This document shows, one piece after another, positions 1-12,102 of a stretch of DNA of 64,000 bases (positions are counted from its first letter, which is position 1; every line of letters starts with the position of its first letter). The translations under genes were made by a program, and so were the position numbers. The DNA is taken from contig UESW01004424.1 in NCBI GenBank assembly GCA_900491605.1, forward strand, positions 817,684-881,683. The letters are read 5' to 3'. Source of the DNA: Calamus simplicifolius. Taxonomy: Eukaryota > Streptophyta > Magnoliopsida > Arecales > Arecaceae. The notes beneath the pieces are model-generated. The model did no database searches. It worked only from the letters and a program-made list of their open reading frames with translations, and was not told the DNA's origin.

Positions 1-2308
1 TTTAATGCTAACCAAATCATCTTGACTCTTGACTCGGTAGGCTTAGTTTTGACTCATTGTGTTTTCCAACCTTGAGGCTTTATATGTGACCTAATAAAGG
101 GCTATTGGATTCACACATTTGAAATAAATTATAAGGAACTTGATGATCTTGAGTGGCATGTCTCTAAATCTCAATTTACAGATCTCATTGAAATTTTGAT
201 TGGGGTATGAAGTAGCTTTTCATTTTTGCTTGTTATATATATGTTGACAGCCTTGTAATAACTCAAAATTCACATCACAAGAGCTTCCTTTTTCTTACAT
301 AAGACAATGGAAATCCCATCTACCAGGCCTATTGAAAGATTCTAGAGATCAATAACCATAAGAGCATAGGGAACACTGTATGGTTGATCTCCTCTTTATT
401 AGTTTGCAATCCCATGGCTCCATCTAAATTGGAATAATTGTTTTTGCACTCCTTGTAAAGGTACCAAATGTTGTGGGGCGTGGTTTGAAATACCTTGATA
501 TGGGAAGTCGGGAAGGGATAAATTAGAATAGCTCTTGTAGGCAATGTTAAGTCACTTAAACTAGTTTTCTTTCTTAATTGCTCTTACATGGTTGTATTGC
601 CTCTCATTTGGATGGGACCTTATTGCAATTTCAGGATGCTTCTAGTCAGATTCTTATGTTCATGTACTTTAAAGTAAATGTGTTTTTTATGTTAATAGAG
701 GTAGATCATAATAATGTCTATATATTTATATTTTAGTCAATAGGTCTTCTCTATAACTTGTACTCTTTGATTAAGTGAGGCCTAAAACGTTCATTAGCCC
801 TTGGGCAAGTTCCCTTGTTCTATTGTTGAAAGTGATTTATATATGAAAAATATGAACCAGAGTTTGGAGAAGTGGAAGGAGCTGTTCACCCATAATAGAT
901 AGAGGATTATTTATTCAATCGTATGGTTTGGGTTCCTAGAACATGGTGCCTTTGCAACAATCAATTTGATGGTATTGAAAGGCCCACCAGGTTGGGATTT
1001 CATTATCAAATCAGGTTATTTCATGGCAAGTGAATCATTTATCATAAAGAGGATGGACTTCAAGAGAATAATTGGGAGCTATTGCAGATTGGAACCATGT
1101 AATACCAGACATGTGATAGATCTTCCAAAAAAAACTTTTTTTGTTTTGTTTTGAATAAGCTAACTCATTTGTTAGTAGAAAGATGGATATTCCTTGCTTA
1201 GAAAATCACTTATCACAAATCTCATATTGGAGTTAATAGTTTTCATTCCCATCACATGGAAACTCCTTTTTGCACCACTTAGCCCAATCCCTTTTTAGGG
1301 TTTCGTAGAAACTGGACAATCCTGTTTGGTCAAATTGCTGACAACAAACTCCTATCTTCCTTTAATGACAAGCTTAAAGGTTATCCTATCGACTATATTG
1401 ATATTGATGATGACCTTGATTTGGAGCTGCTAAGTAGGATGAATGTGCTAACTATGTGTATGACATAGTAAACATACTGACTTGATGTCACCCTTCAATT
1501 TGGATATCATATCTATCCAAATTAGGATAAGATCCAAAGATTTCTTTGGGAATCCATTTTTGAAAAAGTAGAGTGTGGGAGAAAGATCGTAAATTTTGTT
1601 TGAACCACTGCTGGAAAAAAGGCTAATTTGTTGGGACGTTACATAGGCTTTTTAATGGGGATAGAGGGACTTGAGCCATCATGATTTCTAAAGTTGATGG
1701 ATTTTCCTCTTGATGGATTTTCCTCTTACTATAAATTTCATTGTTATTTGTGTTGACATGTAGAATTGGACTCTCTCTTTAAAAAATCTATTAAACTCTG
1801 GAATGAATGATTTGATCATTGAATATCTGATTCTTCCTTCAACTTTCATTGGAATGGATTCACAATAACTCTGAATTTCTCTCTCTCTCTCTCTCTTATA
1901 TATAGGTGCTTGCATATATAGATGCTTGCATTTATGTACATGTGATTATTGGTTTGATATGCTAGTATTTGTACGCATATTGTTAGATATATAGGGCCAT
2001 CCATATATCATTCTAGTGTTGTTGATGTCATGCTCGATACTAGTTGTTTCAGTATTGTATTTATTTCCTGCATATACTGGGAACATTACAGGTTTTTACT
2101 CTGCCTGTATCTAGTACTATGCATTGAAGCCAAAGTACCAATTCAGTTCTGATTACTGTTTTGTAATTTTGTTTTCATATTATTATCTTCATGTTGATGC
2201 TTTTGCTCTTAATTTATCTGTAATGTAATTTTGGTTTTGCAAGTTAAAATGGTACTTATTGTTCTAAGAAGGGTGGGCCTTTATTTATTTATTTCTGTTA
2301 TAATGCAG
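1..2308. other. No gene recognised: AT-rich intron or intergenic DNA
   Basis: I see no conserved coding exon here. The first exon expected for the protease-like gene that follows (about 25-30 residues) was not found, so it lies either unrecognised in this stretch or left of the window. A CT microsatellite lies at about 1879-1896. The short open frames in this stretch show no family resemblance. Confidence 0.6.
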
Positions 2309-5300
2309 AAGTACAATGTAGGTCAAATCAATGGAAGACAGTTAAGTGATACCATCTGGAAGAATTTTTTCAAGGCAAGCTGACCTTCTTACATTGGAAT
2401 AAAGGAAAAGATATGGTACCTACTATAGATGGAGAACGAGGGACTCTTCTTGTCAGAAAACTGCCTTTTCCAGCTCCAACGTATTTCCACCTCTCCGTGT
2501 TCATTTTCTTTCTTGACTATTGGTCCTTGAGCCCTTCATTGTTATTTTACAATTTGATGGAAAAACAAATTTTTTGATAAGACATTTTGCATTTGCGTGA
2601 CATTCTTTGAAAAATATTTTCATGTAGTAATTTACCAGTTTATCCTTGTATTTCACGTTACTTTTCGATCTTCATCTTGCAAACAATTTATTATAGTGGT
2701 GGTGGTGGTGGTAGTAACATGTTACACTAGGGTACTCTATAATTCTGTGACACTTTCATTTTATTAACTTGTATGTTAATATTTCCATGAGCTATAAGAT
2801 TTGATACTCTTGTTATTTCTTTGTTTTCAATTATCTTATTATAAGGAAAACTTTATTGCAAAATGTGCACCATAAGGTTTGAACATAATTTATGGGATGG
2901 CATTTCATGCGTGTAATCATGCAACTTTACTGTTTTTGCACAGTTAGAATTATTCTGGTATGGTTATTTCCATTATAAATGTATGCATGTAACAATTTTC
3001 CCATGTGTCAGTTTACTTGGCCATGCTTCTGCAAGCTGGAGGTTTCAATATATCCCTTCGTTTCACTATATTGCAGTTTCAGAATGATTTTTATGACTTA
3101 CATGGAAGTCTATGATTCCATTTGTTTGTCTACCCTTTTTTTGTTAGTAAATTGAAATATGGATATTTATGTGATTGGGCATGATAATTTAAAACTAGTT
3201 TTATGGACGAAGATACCATGATGAGCCTCCTGATTTCAAGACCTGGTCATCTATTGCTACCTGCATGTTGGAAATTTTTGAATTTGCATGGCTTTCTAAA
3301 ACTAATTAAGAATTTCTCAAAGAATGACTATTTGTTGTCCAAAAGGCTAAACGTTTTCTCATTTTCCTAGATTCTCTCTCTTGATTGCCAGATTCTCACT
3401 TTTGATCATCATCTGTCCCTCTTGATGCCTGTTCTAGACTTCTTGTTCTTTTGTGCATTGAAAGTCATGGATGAAAGTTCTGCTCATTTTCTTTATGTCT
3501 TTATAGTGTTTTTAATTGTTAATGAGTATTGAGTACCACTTGGAGCATTATTGAGTACCACTCGGAGCATTAACCGTGTACACCTTTAGGCATATTAAAT
3601 GAAAATAGCTTAAAACCTGATTACATAAATGAAATTGATGAGAGGAATGGTGATTGGCTTTTGGACTAGCTTGCATGGGCTTTGCCTGGGCATTTGAGCT
3701 GTGGCATTTGCCTGGCTGATATAACAACATCCACCCCAATCAGTGAAAATCAATGTTTTTTTTTTTTTTGTGGGGGGGGGATCTGTTCCTGCAGGTTATT
3801 ACTAAATGGAAAACATTGGTCTCTACAGAAAAAAGTTGGCTTCAGTTATTGAACATTAAAGTTTTTATCAAGCTTGTTTTTATGAGCCAGAATTGGAAAA
3901 AACTACTAACGAATTGGGATTTTGGTTGAATGTCAAGAAAGCTCACAACATCTCAGCTTTGTTCTTTTTTTCCTTTTCCGTAAATTGGTTGAGAGTAAGA
4001 GCATTTTGTGGACAAATTGGGATTACATGATGAAATGGAGCTCGCATATGAGGAAATGGTTGTTTGTATTACATGATGAAACCACACTTGATTTTAATTT
4101 TCAGTTGTGCTTGTATAAATGTTAAAAAGGTAATATTCAAAATATATGAGGTTTTGTCTTTTAATCTCATATTAATATGACCTTTTTGAGCATTAGTATT
4201 GAGTGGGTCTTATATAACTTGAATTTGAGAGTTATTAAGTGAAAACTTTTAAGTTAATACAATCCAGTGATCCTCAAATGTTACAATAGAATGTTTTTAG
4301 TTCTCTCAGTTGAGTAGCGGTATCAATATAGGATTATTTTTGATCAGTCAAGTGCAACAAACTAATAACGATATATTCTTAAAATATTCGAGATAAGATA
4401 ACTTAGAATATGTCTACTTATCTTTATGTTTTTCCCTTTTTGTTATTTTTAGTTAATTTATAGTCCGCTATACATGTTAGATTCATAATTCCAATATATT
4501 CATTCCATCTAGGACTTGAATCATTCTAATACTGTGGTGGATAATGAAAGTAACTTATATTGATGCCTGTAGATATGAAAGAACAGAATTTCAATTGGAG
4601 TTGCTTATTGATAAGCTGTTTTGTAATACTTACTATTTCTTGAGATGGTGGTTGTCAAGATTAGAACAGCAAGTCTTTTAGCAGAATTTGAATAAGCTAT
4701 GTAGGTTATATGCGGTACCTGTCATGGAGTGCAATGGGCACTTTACACATATTGATTGCTTCGATGCATTATAGAGGCATGCATAGACATTACATTGGTG
4801 ATGCACTGACCATGAACATATGATTAATTTTATTCAAGTGCTTCTGATTTGTTCTTTAAAAACATCTTTTTTCCTCTGTGTTTTTCATTTTCCCCACATT
4901 TTCTGTTTAATCCTTTGCATGTAAATATGGCGTAGGGATAAAGAGTGACATGCCCTAAGGATGCTTCATGCACTTGATTTCTCACTCGTTAAGCAGGAGA
5001 AGTTGAAGCCCATTATCAGATGGTATCTTGATTTAATCTTGGAATGGGAGAATGCACCTCAATATGTTTGCCACCCAATTTGCACTCATTTCAAAATCTC
5101 AAATGAAGCATGGACCCATTTCATGACAACACTAATTATCAGTGCAAAAGCTACCTAAGACTGAGGCAGGATAAAGAAGCACAGTTCAGATACCTTTTTT
5201 CTAGTCTTGTCCTCTGCAAATGTTTTATTTAGTTCATCTCTTCTTTAGTCTCCCTGTTTTTGTTCCAGAGTTCTATGTTCTAACAAATAAATGAAAGAAC

Positions 5301-8300
5301 ACAAAAGCCTTCTACAGCACTCGACTCAAGTTGGCTCGGGGCTTGCAACAAACTATGTAGATTAGCATTGATCCCATGTACTGATAAGGTAGCATGCACC
5401 GAAAAGGGTTCCGAGATGTGCATATTAGTTTTGGGAGCACGATGCCCTTCTCATAAGTCACCACCTTTATTGGGATTTATCATCAGATATTATCTTTGTG
5501 GTAGAAAATAATGTGAAGATGTCAGTAACATGGACTATATATTGCTTGTCAGTGCTGAAGTTTACCGTAGATGATGGAATATATTAATGATAATCATGAT
5601 GGTAAATCTTTAAGTAATAAATAGTGCATCATATGGCTGCCAAACATATTTATATAACGAAAATGATATTTGTATTGTTTTGAGAATCTTGTTTCCTAGA
5701 TAAATATGTGATTTCTGTTTTATGTTTTCGGCTTGTAGGTTTCCTGCTTGACTGCTTTGAAATGTAATAATCTTATATCATGTGTATTTTGCGGTAAACC
5801 ATTTTGCAGTTGAGTTCTATATTTATCAAGAGCATTTAATAATTTGAAAGATCTACAATGGGGCCATTTGGTTTTCAACGTCTCTATAATGCTAAAAGTA
5901 ACAAGCTCACAGGTTTTATTTCATAGTTTTCTGATATGCATTCCCCATGATTGGTTCATAGCATTATTCTGTTCTATAGCTTATCTATGATATGTTTAAG
6001 GGTTAGGATTGCTCCAATTGCAGAATTTGTTATGTAGAGATGCTACCTTACATATTTTATTTGAATAGATAAACTAGAATTTTCTAGTCTCAGATAACCC
6101 CTTTGAATTTATGATTGAAAGATTAAAATGGAGGCTATCTATTTTACTTAGGCAATTGATAGAATAATATAGAGAAAAGGTATAAAGTATACATGTGGTA
6201 ATTATTGACTTAGAGAAAGCTTATAATAGTGTACCAAGAAAAACTAATTTGCCAGGTTTTTAAAAGGAATGGTGTCCATAAACAATATATTGAAATAATT
6301 GAGGACATTTATGCTGGAACATTGGCAAGCATTAGGAGGTGCCATGGTGCAAGTGTATTCCTATCACAATATATTTGCATCAAGATTGATATAAAGTCCA
6401 ATATCTTTTAATAGTAATGATGGATGAACTTACCATTAATATTCAAGATGTATGCTATTTGTGGATGATATTAATGTTGATTGATGAAAAGATACATATA
6501 TTAAATATTAAATTGGACTTATGGGTGAAATTTTAGAGGATGAGGACTCAAAAATTAGCAGAACAAAGACAGAGTACATGGAATATAATTTAGTAGATGA
6601 AAATGAAAATATGATTAAGATTGATGGATATGAGACATCACAGAGTAATTGATTTTGTTATCTAGAATCTGTTATATAAGATAGGAGATAGATGAAGATG
6701 TGTGTAATAGAATTAGATGCTTGGATGGAGTGAAGTGCATATGGAATATTATACTAGGTGTATATCTTGGAGACCCGAGGAAGATTTTATAGAACAACAT
6801 TAAGGTCTACAATATGCATGATTCAGAGTGCTAAGCAATAAAAATTGTACATGAAAAATAGGTTGAGTGTGGCAAAAATGAAGATGTTAAAAGATTGATG
6901 CATAGTGAAACTAAAGTGTCGGATAGGGAAATGAATATATTGGGGGAGTTGTAGGAGTTATGCACAAAATAATGATAAAATGATAGAAATTGATTGAGAT
7001 TGTATGGACATATATAACAAACAGCTGAGGAGGCTTTAGTAAAGAGGGGTTCTTGTCGAAGGTTGAAAGAAAAGGAGAGGAAGGCCTATAGTAATATGGG
7101 TGGAGGTTGTGAGGAAGGATTTTGAGAAAGTATATTAGAGATGGCTCTAAGTCGGAATGTTTGATGAATGTGGATTCATAAAGGCATCCTTAAATAATAG
7201 AGAAAAGGCTAGATGGTTCTGGTTAAGGTGTGATTGTGGCATGGATAAACAAGAACTTTTGAGTTGAAGTAGAAGGGAATTGCTGTTGTTTCATCTTTAT
7301 TCGTAGTTTTATCGACCCTTTTTCTTTTGTGTGTTCTTTTTTCTTTTTTCTTTTATTTAAGTGAGAAAAGAGTTTACTCAAGAAAAAAGATGAGAAAAAG
7401 AGAAAGCCCAATAGACTATAATTCTTGTATTAATGTATCCTTAATCTTCAATACAAATAACAATTTTAGTAGTAGATGCTGTACAATGTATGATGTTATT
7501 ATTTATTGGTATTATGATGTTGAGTTAGTGGTCTTTGTGCTTCTATTCATGAAGCTTTCCTAGTTCCCTCCTGCTGATATTCTTATTTGTAAATGCTTTA
7601 CTTTTTGATGTATTTTTTATTTATTTGTATTGTCACAGGCAAGTCTTTGTGGGAGATGTTGTCTTGTTAAAAGATCCTGAGAAACCTGATGATTATCTTG
7701 TTAGACGATTGGCTGCTACAGAAGGGTATGAGATGGCATCCACTGATGAGAAAGATACACCATTTGTTTTAGAGAAGGAGCAGTGTTGGGTGCTGTCAGA
7801 CAATGAATCTTTAAAGGCAAAGGTACATTTATTTTTGGTTTGGGAAGCCATGGTTATCAAAATTAAATATGCATCTAAATGGCCATCATGTTTGCAATTG
7901 GGCTTACTAAAATTTTGTAATGTATGAACAACAACTCTTATTTCATTCCTTTGTGGTTGCACAAGTTTTCACTATTTCAGCCTTCTTGAGCACCAGTTTT
8001 TGTGGCCTTAATATCTGTTAACCTGCATGCAGTCTCATTTTCATGTTCCTTTGGTGGCAGGAAGCCAGGGACAGTCGTTTGTTTGGTCCTATTCCCATGA
8101 CTAACATTGTTGGTAGAGTAATATATGCTTTGCAGTCAGCTGTCGATCATGGTCCAGTCCAGAACAGGTACAATAGAACAATAAATTATTTTTATTTTAT
8201 TTCTGTATCTGTTTCCATCAATTTCCTTTTTTTTTTAAAGAAAAGGAAAAAAGTTCTCGCAAGAATCTAAAAGTTTTGTGCATTACGTGTGTCCAGTCGT

Positions 8301-8378
8301 TTGGCAATGAATCAAGATTCTTCAGTGTTGGCAGTGGAGTTGGATGTTGATGAGATGGCGAAGAATACAAAAACGTAG
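2309..8378 (+). CDS. S26-family (mitochondrial inner membrane protease-like) protein, 3' four exons
   Basis: Exons are 2309-2480, 7639-7822, 8061-8167 and 8297-8378 (stop TAG 8376-8378), all with GT/AG borders and matching phases. The product resembles the plant proteins of the Arabidopsis At2g31140/At1g06200 type, annotated as peptidase S24/S26 or mitochondrial ATP-independent inner membrane protease subunits. Visible landmarks are GKLTFLHWNKGKDMVPT in the first exon, VFVGDVVLLKDPEKPDDYLV and the RRLAA box in the second, FGPIPMTNIVGRVIYAL in the third, and the family's C-terminal LAVELDVDEMAKN in the fourth. About 182 residues are visible; the family is about 205, so only a short first exon is missing. 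The S26 catalytic Ser position holds Asp (2410-2412) and the Lys box reads Arg-Arg (7703-7708), so it is probably a non-catalytic relative. The six-T run at 2365-2370 is one base short of an open frame. The 5.2-kb intron contains a LINE remnant. Confidence 0.88.
6140..7250 (+). mobile_element. Degenerate LINE (non-LTR) reverse transcriptase remnant inside an intron
   Basis: The + strand reads IDLEKAYNSVPRKTN at about 6206-6250, the palm-and-finger signature of plant LINE reverse transcriptases (usually DLEKAYDRVPRE). KRNGVHKQYIEIIEDIYAG follows. A broken 'MDELT' segment lies at about 6422, then C-terminal pieces corresponding to the usual 'EMRMLRW...RWFGHVQRRP' region near 6885-7030. Stops and frameshifts are everywhere, so it is a fossil. 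It lies in the same orientation as its host intron. A second copy of the same general type lies on the - strand at 19.8-21.2 kb. Confidence 0.75.
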
Positions 8379-10151
8379 GACATGTTGTAGGATCCACCGA
8401 ATCTGTAATATCCAAATGCCCTCTTTGATCTTGGTGCTGTTGTTTCTTTGAAAGAAGAGAAGGGAAACGCCTTTGACGTTTTTGCTGGATGAGAGGATGA
8501 TCGGTTTGCAATTTTCTTCTGTTGGCTCAAGTCTATGAAGGGTGCTACATATTCCACATCAGATATCTGGCACTCTATGAGCTTTTGGGTATAAAGGACG
8601 CAGTCTAGTTAAATTTTGAAATTAAATAGATTCTGTCAGTCATGCAATTGACAGTTCATAAGATCAAATTGCGTGTATATGGTCTAAATGCATATGCATG
8701 GAATGATTTCTGTGAAAATTTCCCAAATAAGCCACATTCTAGGTAACTATTAGTCCAGATTTATCATTGATCAAGATCTCCAGCAATTCCTCTCGCTCAG
8801 TTACCAGAAGGGTAGCATGATTTTCTGATTTGTATGGCGTGATAATTAGAAACGAGACAATCCCTGCAGGCCTTTTTTAACTTTAAATGGATTCCTTGTT
8901 TCTTTGATGTTGAACACTTGAGTGTTTGTTTTCTAGAGGTGCTTTGGCTGATGATATTTAACACTGGCTAGTCTTCTTTTCCAGAGGCTGGTTTTATGAT
9001 CCTTTGAATCTTTCCTATATTAGCTTCCTTATCTGATTTTAGAGCATCCCCTATAGACTGGCAGAGGACAAACAAACAAACAAACTCAAAAGGTTGTCAT
9101 CATCTTGGCATTTCAATTATTCTGGTTAATGGTGATATGCACTTTAATAAAAATCCCCCATTACGAGGGGAATCGGCCAATGGTCCGTGACCCCTCATCC
9201 ATGATATCTCCAATCAATCGAGTGTGGCTCTCCTCTCACCTAGCAACAAAACGGCCCCATCGGCTCGGCTCCTTTGCATCTAAATCTAAAGAGAAAAGGA
9301 GGGTTGGGCACGTAACAGCAGCATGCATGCTCGCATACGGTCCGGAGCAGCGCTACGTGACAAAAGGTGGATGGAAGTATAATATTGCGTTTTCTAGAAT
9401 GGACCACCTCCTCCCTTACCTCATAAAACTCCAATCAGGCAACTAAAAAGACAACAGGTGAAGGTGTATGGATGTGATATTTCAATGTGTCAATTGTATT
9501 TATCATGAGGAGATGGACAGTGACTTTCTTGTAATAAAATTGCATTTAAACTCCGATGGTAAGCTTTTTAACTGGGGAAAACCTTGTAACGATTCTAGCC
9601 TCATTTTTTATGGGTCAGATGGTCCGATGGTGCGGCCTTACCCCTAATATATATAATGGGTCAGCTTAACCCATCATCCTGCTCCCCGATTTTTTTTTTA
9701 AATAAAATAAATAAAATTGGAGTCTATTTTATGGTTCTAGCTAGCCTCATGTTATATATATATATGTTCCATCAGTTGTCAGTGATAAAACGTGTTGCCA
9801 TGGACAAAGCAATGAACCTGTGGACCTTTCCACCTCTCCATTCAAACCCACGAATGATTCGTGAGCAGGGTCTTCAAGTTGCCTTTCAAACTCTCCAGTC
9901 CCAACAAGCGGGGTCAACAGGACCTACCAAACTCTTCAAGTAAGCGTAGTTTCATTATGGATAGGGCTTGAATATGTCATGATAGGTATGCAATACTCTG
10001 CAGCGTAGACAACACGGGTCAACAGAAAAAGAAAAATGATATGGTAGAGCGAATAAAGACATGAGCTTTCGTCTATAAAAATACGTCAAAGGAAGGTAAC
10101 CTGATGGGTAGTTATCATTGGGATTTAGGGACATTATGCGAGCACACATAT
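8379..10151. other. 3' UTR and intergenic DNA, no gene recognised
   Basis: The stretch begins with the 3' untranslated region of the protease-like gene. The ORFs at 9105-9446 and 9656-9943 have no recognisable domain and no splice or homology support. I treat the stretch as intergenic DNA upstream of the U-box gene. Confidence 0.55.
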
Positions 10152-10355
10152 TCTTCATCAAAGTGTTTGAAAGAAGTTGGGAGGCCTAGCACTAATGCAT
10201 TGTTTTATCTCTGATCGTCCGTCTGTTAAAAATATATATATATATATATATATATCTTCATCAAAGTGTTTGAAGAAGTTGGGAGGCCTAGCACTAATGC
10301 ATTGTTTTATCTCTGATCGTCCGTCTGTTAAAAATATATATATATATATATATAT
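10152..10355 (+). repeat. Tandem duplication of a ~102-bp unit ending in an AT microsatellite
   Basis: Two nearly identical copies lie head to tail, 10152-10254 and 10255-10355. Each starts TCTTCATCAAAGTGTTTGAA and ends in a TA run of more than 20 bases. The first copy has one extra A in the AAAGAAG segment. A short third partial copy (GCATTGTTTTATC) follows at about 10356. The ORFs predicted across it on both strands are artefacts of the repeat. Confidence 0.92.
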
Positions 10356-10914
10356 GCATTGTTTTATCAGTTTGGTTGCCTGACTGCCTGTCTCCATCAA
10401 TGGGTGTGCAGGAGGACCTTCATTCATCTAAGTGGAAGGGAGAAAAGAAAAGCCATGCCTACTGAGTACTGACACGGTTGAGGCATCCGTGTGCTCCACT
10501 TTTTCGCTATGCTATTATGATATGATATGAAGCAACCTTGGGCTTTTTACAGCGCCATCCACGCTGACCTCATCCAATTCAGTCCCCATCCCCAGTAGGA
10601 GGATGAGGATCCATACGTGGAATGATCTGGATCGTTCTCAGCAATTGCATGACGTGCACTGCGTGTATATTTTAAGCGGACTGGGAATCGCATAATATTG
10701 AGTTAAACTATTTATAATTAATCCGTCCTACTCATATTACTCCTTGGAGGAGAATCCCTGCTTCCCCTGCCCTAAACGGGAAAAGGCTGGCCTTGTTTTA
10801 ATCACCCTTTTTCACGTCACCTGGTTCACCCGCAGGGACAACAAACCCACAAATATGATTAAAAAAAAAAGCACTAAAATATAAACAAAGGTGGGTCCTT
10901 AAGAACCTTTTCCT
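10356..10914. other. Intergenic, upstream of the U-box gene
   Basis: No coding feature is recognised. This is the probable promoter region of the gene that follows. An AT-rich segment around 10700-10725 could hold core promoter elements, but I cannot identify a convincing TATA box. Confidence 0.4.
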
Positions 10915-11028
10915 CTCTCTCTCTCTCTGGAGCTCTGGGAACTTTTAGGGTTTTTAGCAAGGATTTTAGGAGAGGCTTGGTGATGATGCAGAGGAATCCA
11001 GCAGCTGACAACATCCACATGAACGGAG
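10915..11028 (+). other. Probable 5' UTR exon of the U-box gene
   Basis: A CT-rich leader (10912-10928) is followed by a sequence typical of plant 5' UTRs and a donor-like AACGGAG|GTATGG at 11028/11029. The next good acceptor upstream of the start codon is AATTCAG at 12097, five bases before ATG 12103. The transcription start is not defined by sequence alone. Confidence 0.5.
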
Positions 11029-12102
11029 GTATGGATGCTTAGATTTTTTTTTTTTTTTTTTTTCTGGGGAAGGGCCAATGGGAGTCATTTTACCTACTAA
11101 TGAGTGGGAGATGATTCAGATGGGTTTAGGGGTTTTTGACTGATCCATGTGTTTCAGGCAAAAGAGTGGGGGATTGAATCAGGAGGGGCTTTCTATTTTG
11201 ATTTATATCGGTGCCTAGTATGCTGATTAATCCAATTCATCTGTGTTGTGGATCTTTTGGTTGAACTTGGATCAATTGAGGATATGGTTGTGGAATGAAA
11301 TTTACTGTAAATGACTTTCTATCTGATTAAAGTGCAATGGAGAATCCGAGAGTTTTCCTATCTGCTGGTGTATTGAAATGGTTACTAGAGAAAATTTTTG
11401 GTGTTTTACGAAGAGAGAGAGAGAGAAAATCATCCTGGCTTTCTTCTTCTGTTAGAGGCATTCTAGCCATTAGTTCTCTTCTATTAATTTTCTTCTATTA
11501 ATTTCCTCGCATTAAAAGAAAACAAATAGTGTCTGGAGGTTTCGTCGATGTAGTAGCATTTGTTCTTGGATGACTATTCATTTTGGTTTCTGAATTATGT
11601 TATTTCAATTTGTCGATCCTTTTCTGCATCTTTGCTCTCCTGGGCACCATGATAAGGAGACACCTTCCTTTACATTTCCCTGTTGTGTCCCTTGTAACCT
11701 TCTTTTCATTTTATTGATGAATAACTTTTAACATGAATGGTGACTGCCACTTGAAACTGCTTCTTTCTACTCAATGATATTGCTGGTCGATTGCTGAAAC
11801 ATTCTCAATCTTTTTCATTCAGGTTGTCCATAATATCAATATCATGCCTAAAAAGAAAAGGACCAACAGTTAGCTCATGGGTTCATTGCATCGCATTTAG
11901 CTTAGTTCTCGGCCTTTTTGCCAAAGCTGGATTTATATGACATGCATTTTTTTTTTTTTTTTTCAAAGAAAGCTATCCAAAGAAGCCTCGACATACTATA
12001 TTGTAGAACTTCTATATAGCTGTTTCTGTTTTTTATTTTGTCATTCCTATTCTAACATGCATCATGCTCACAGTGTGTTCATTTTTCTCCAATTCAGGAA
12101 CA

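Noticed and set aside
9105..9446. 113-codon ORF between the two recognised genes
   Set aside because: No domain, composition typical of non-coding DNA, and a - strand ORF of similar quality overlaps it.
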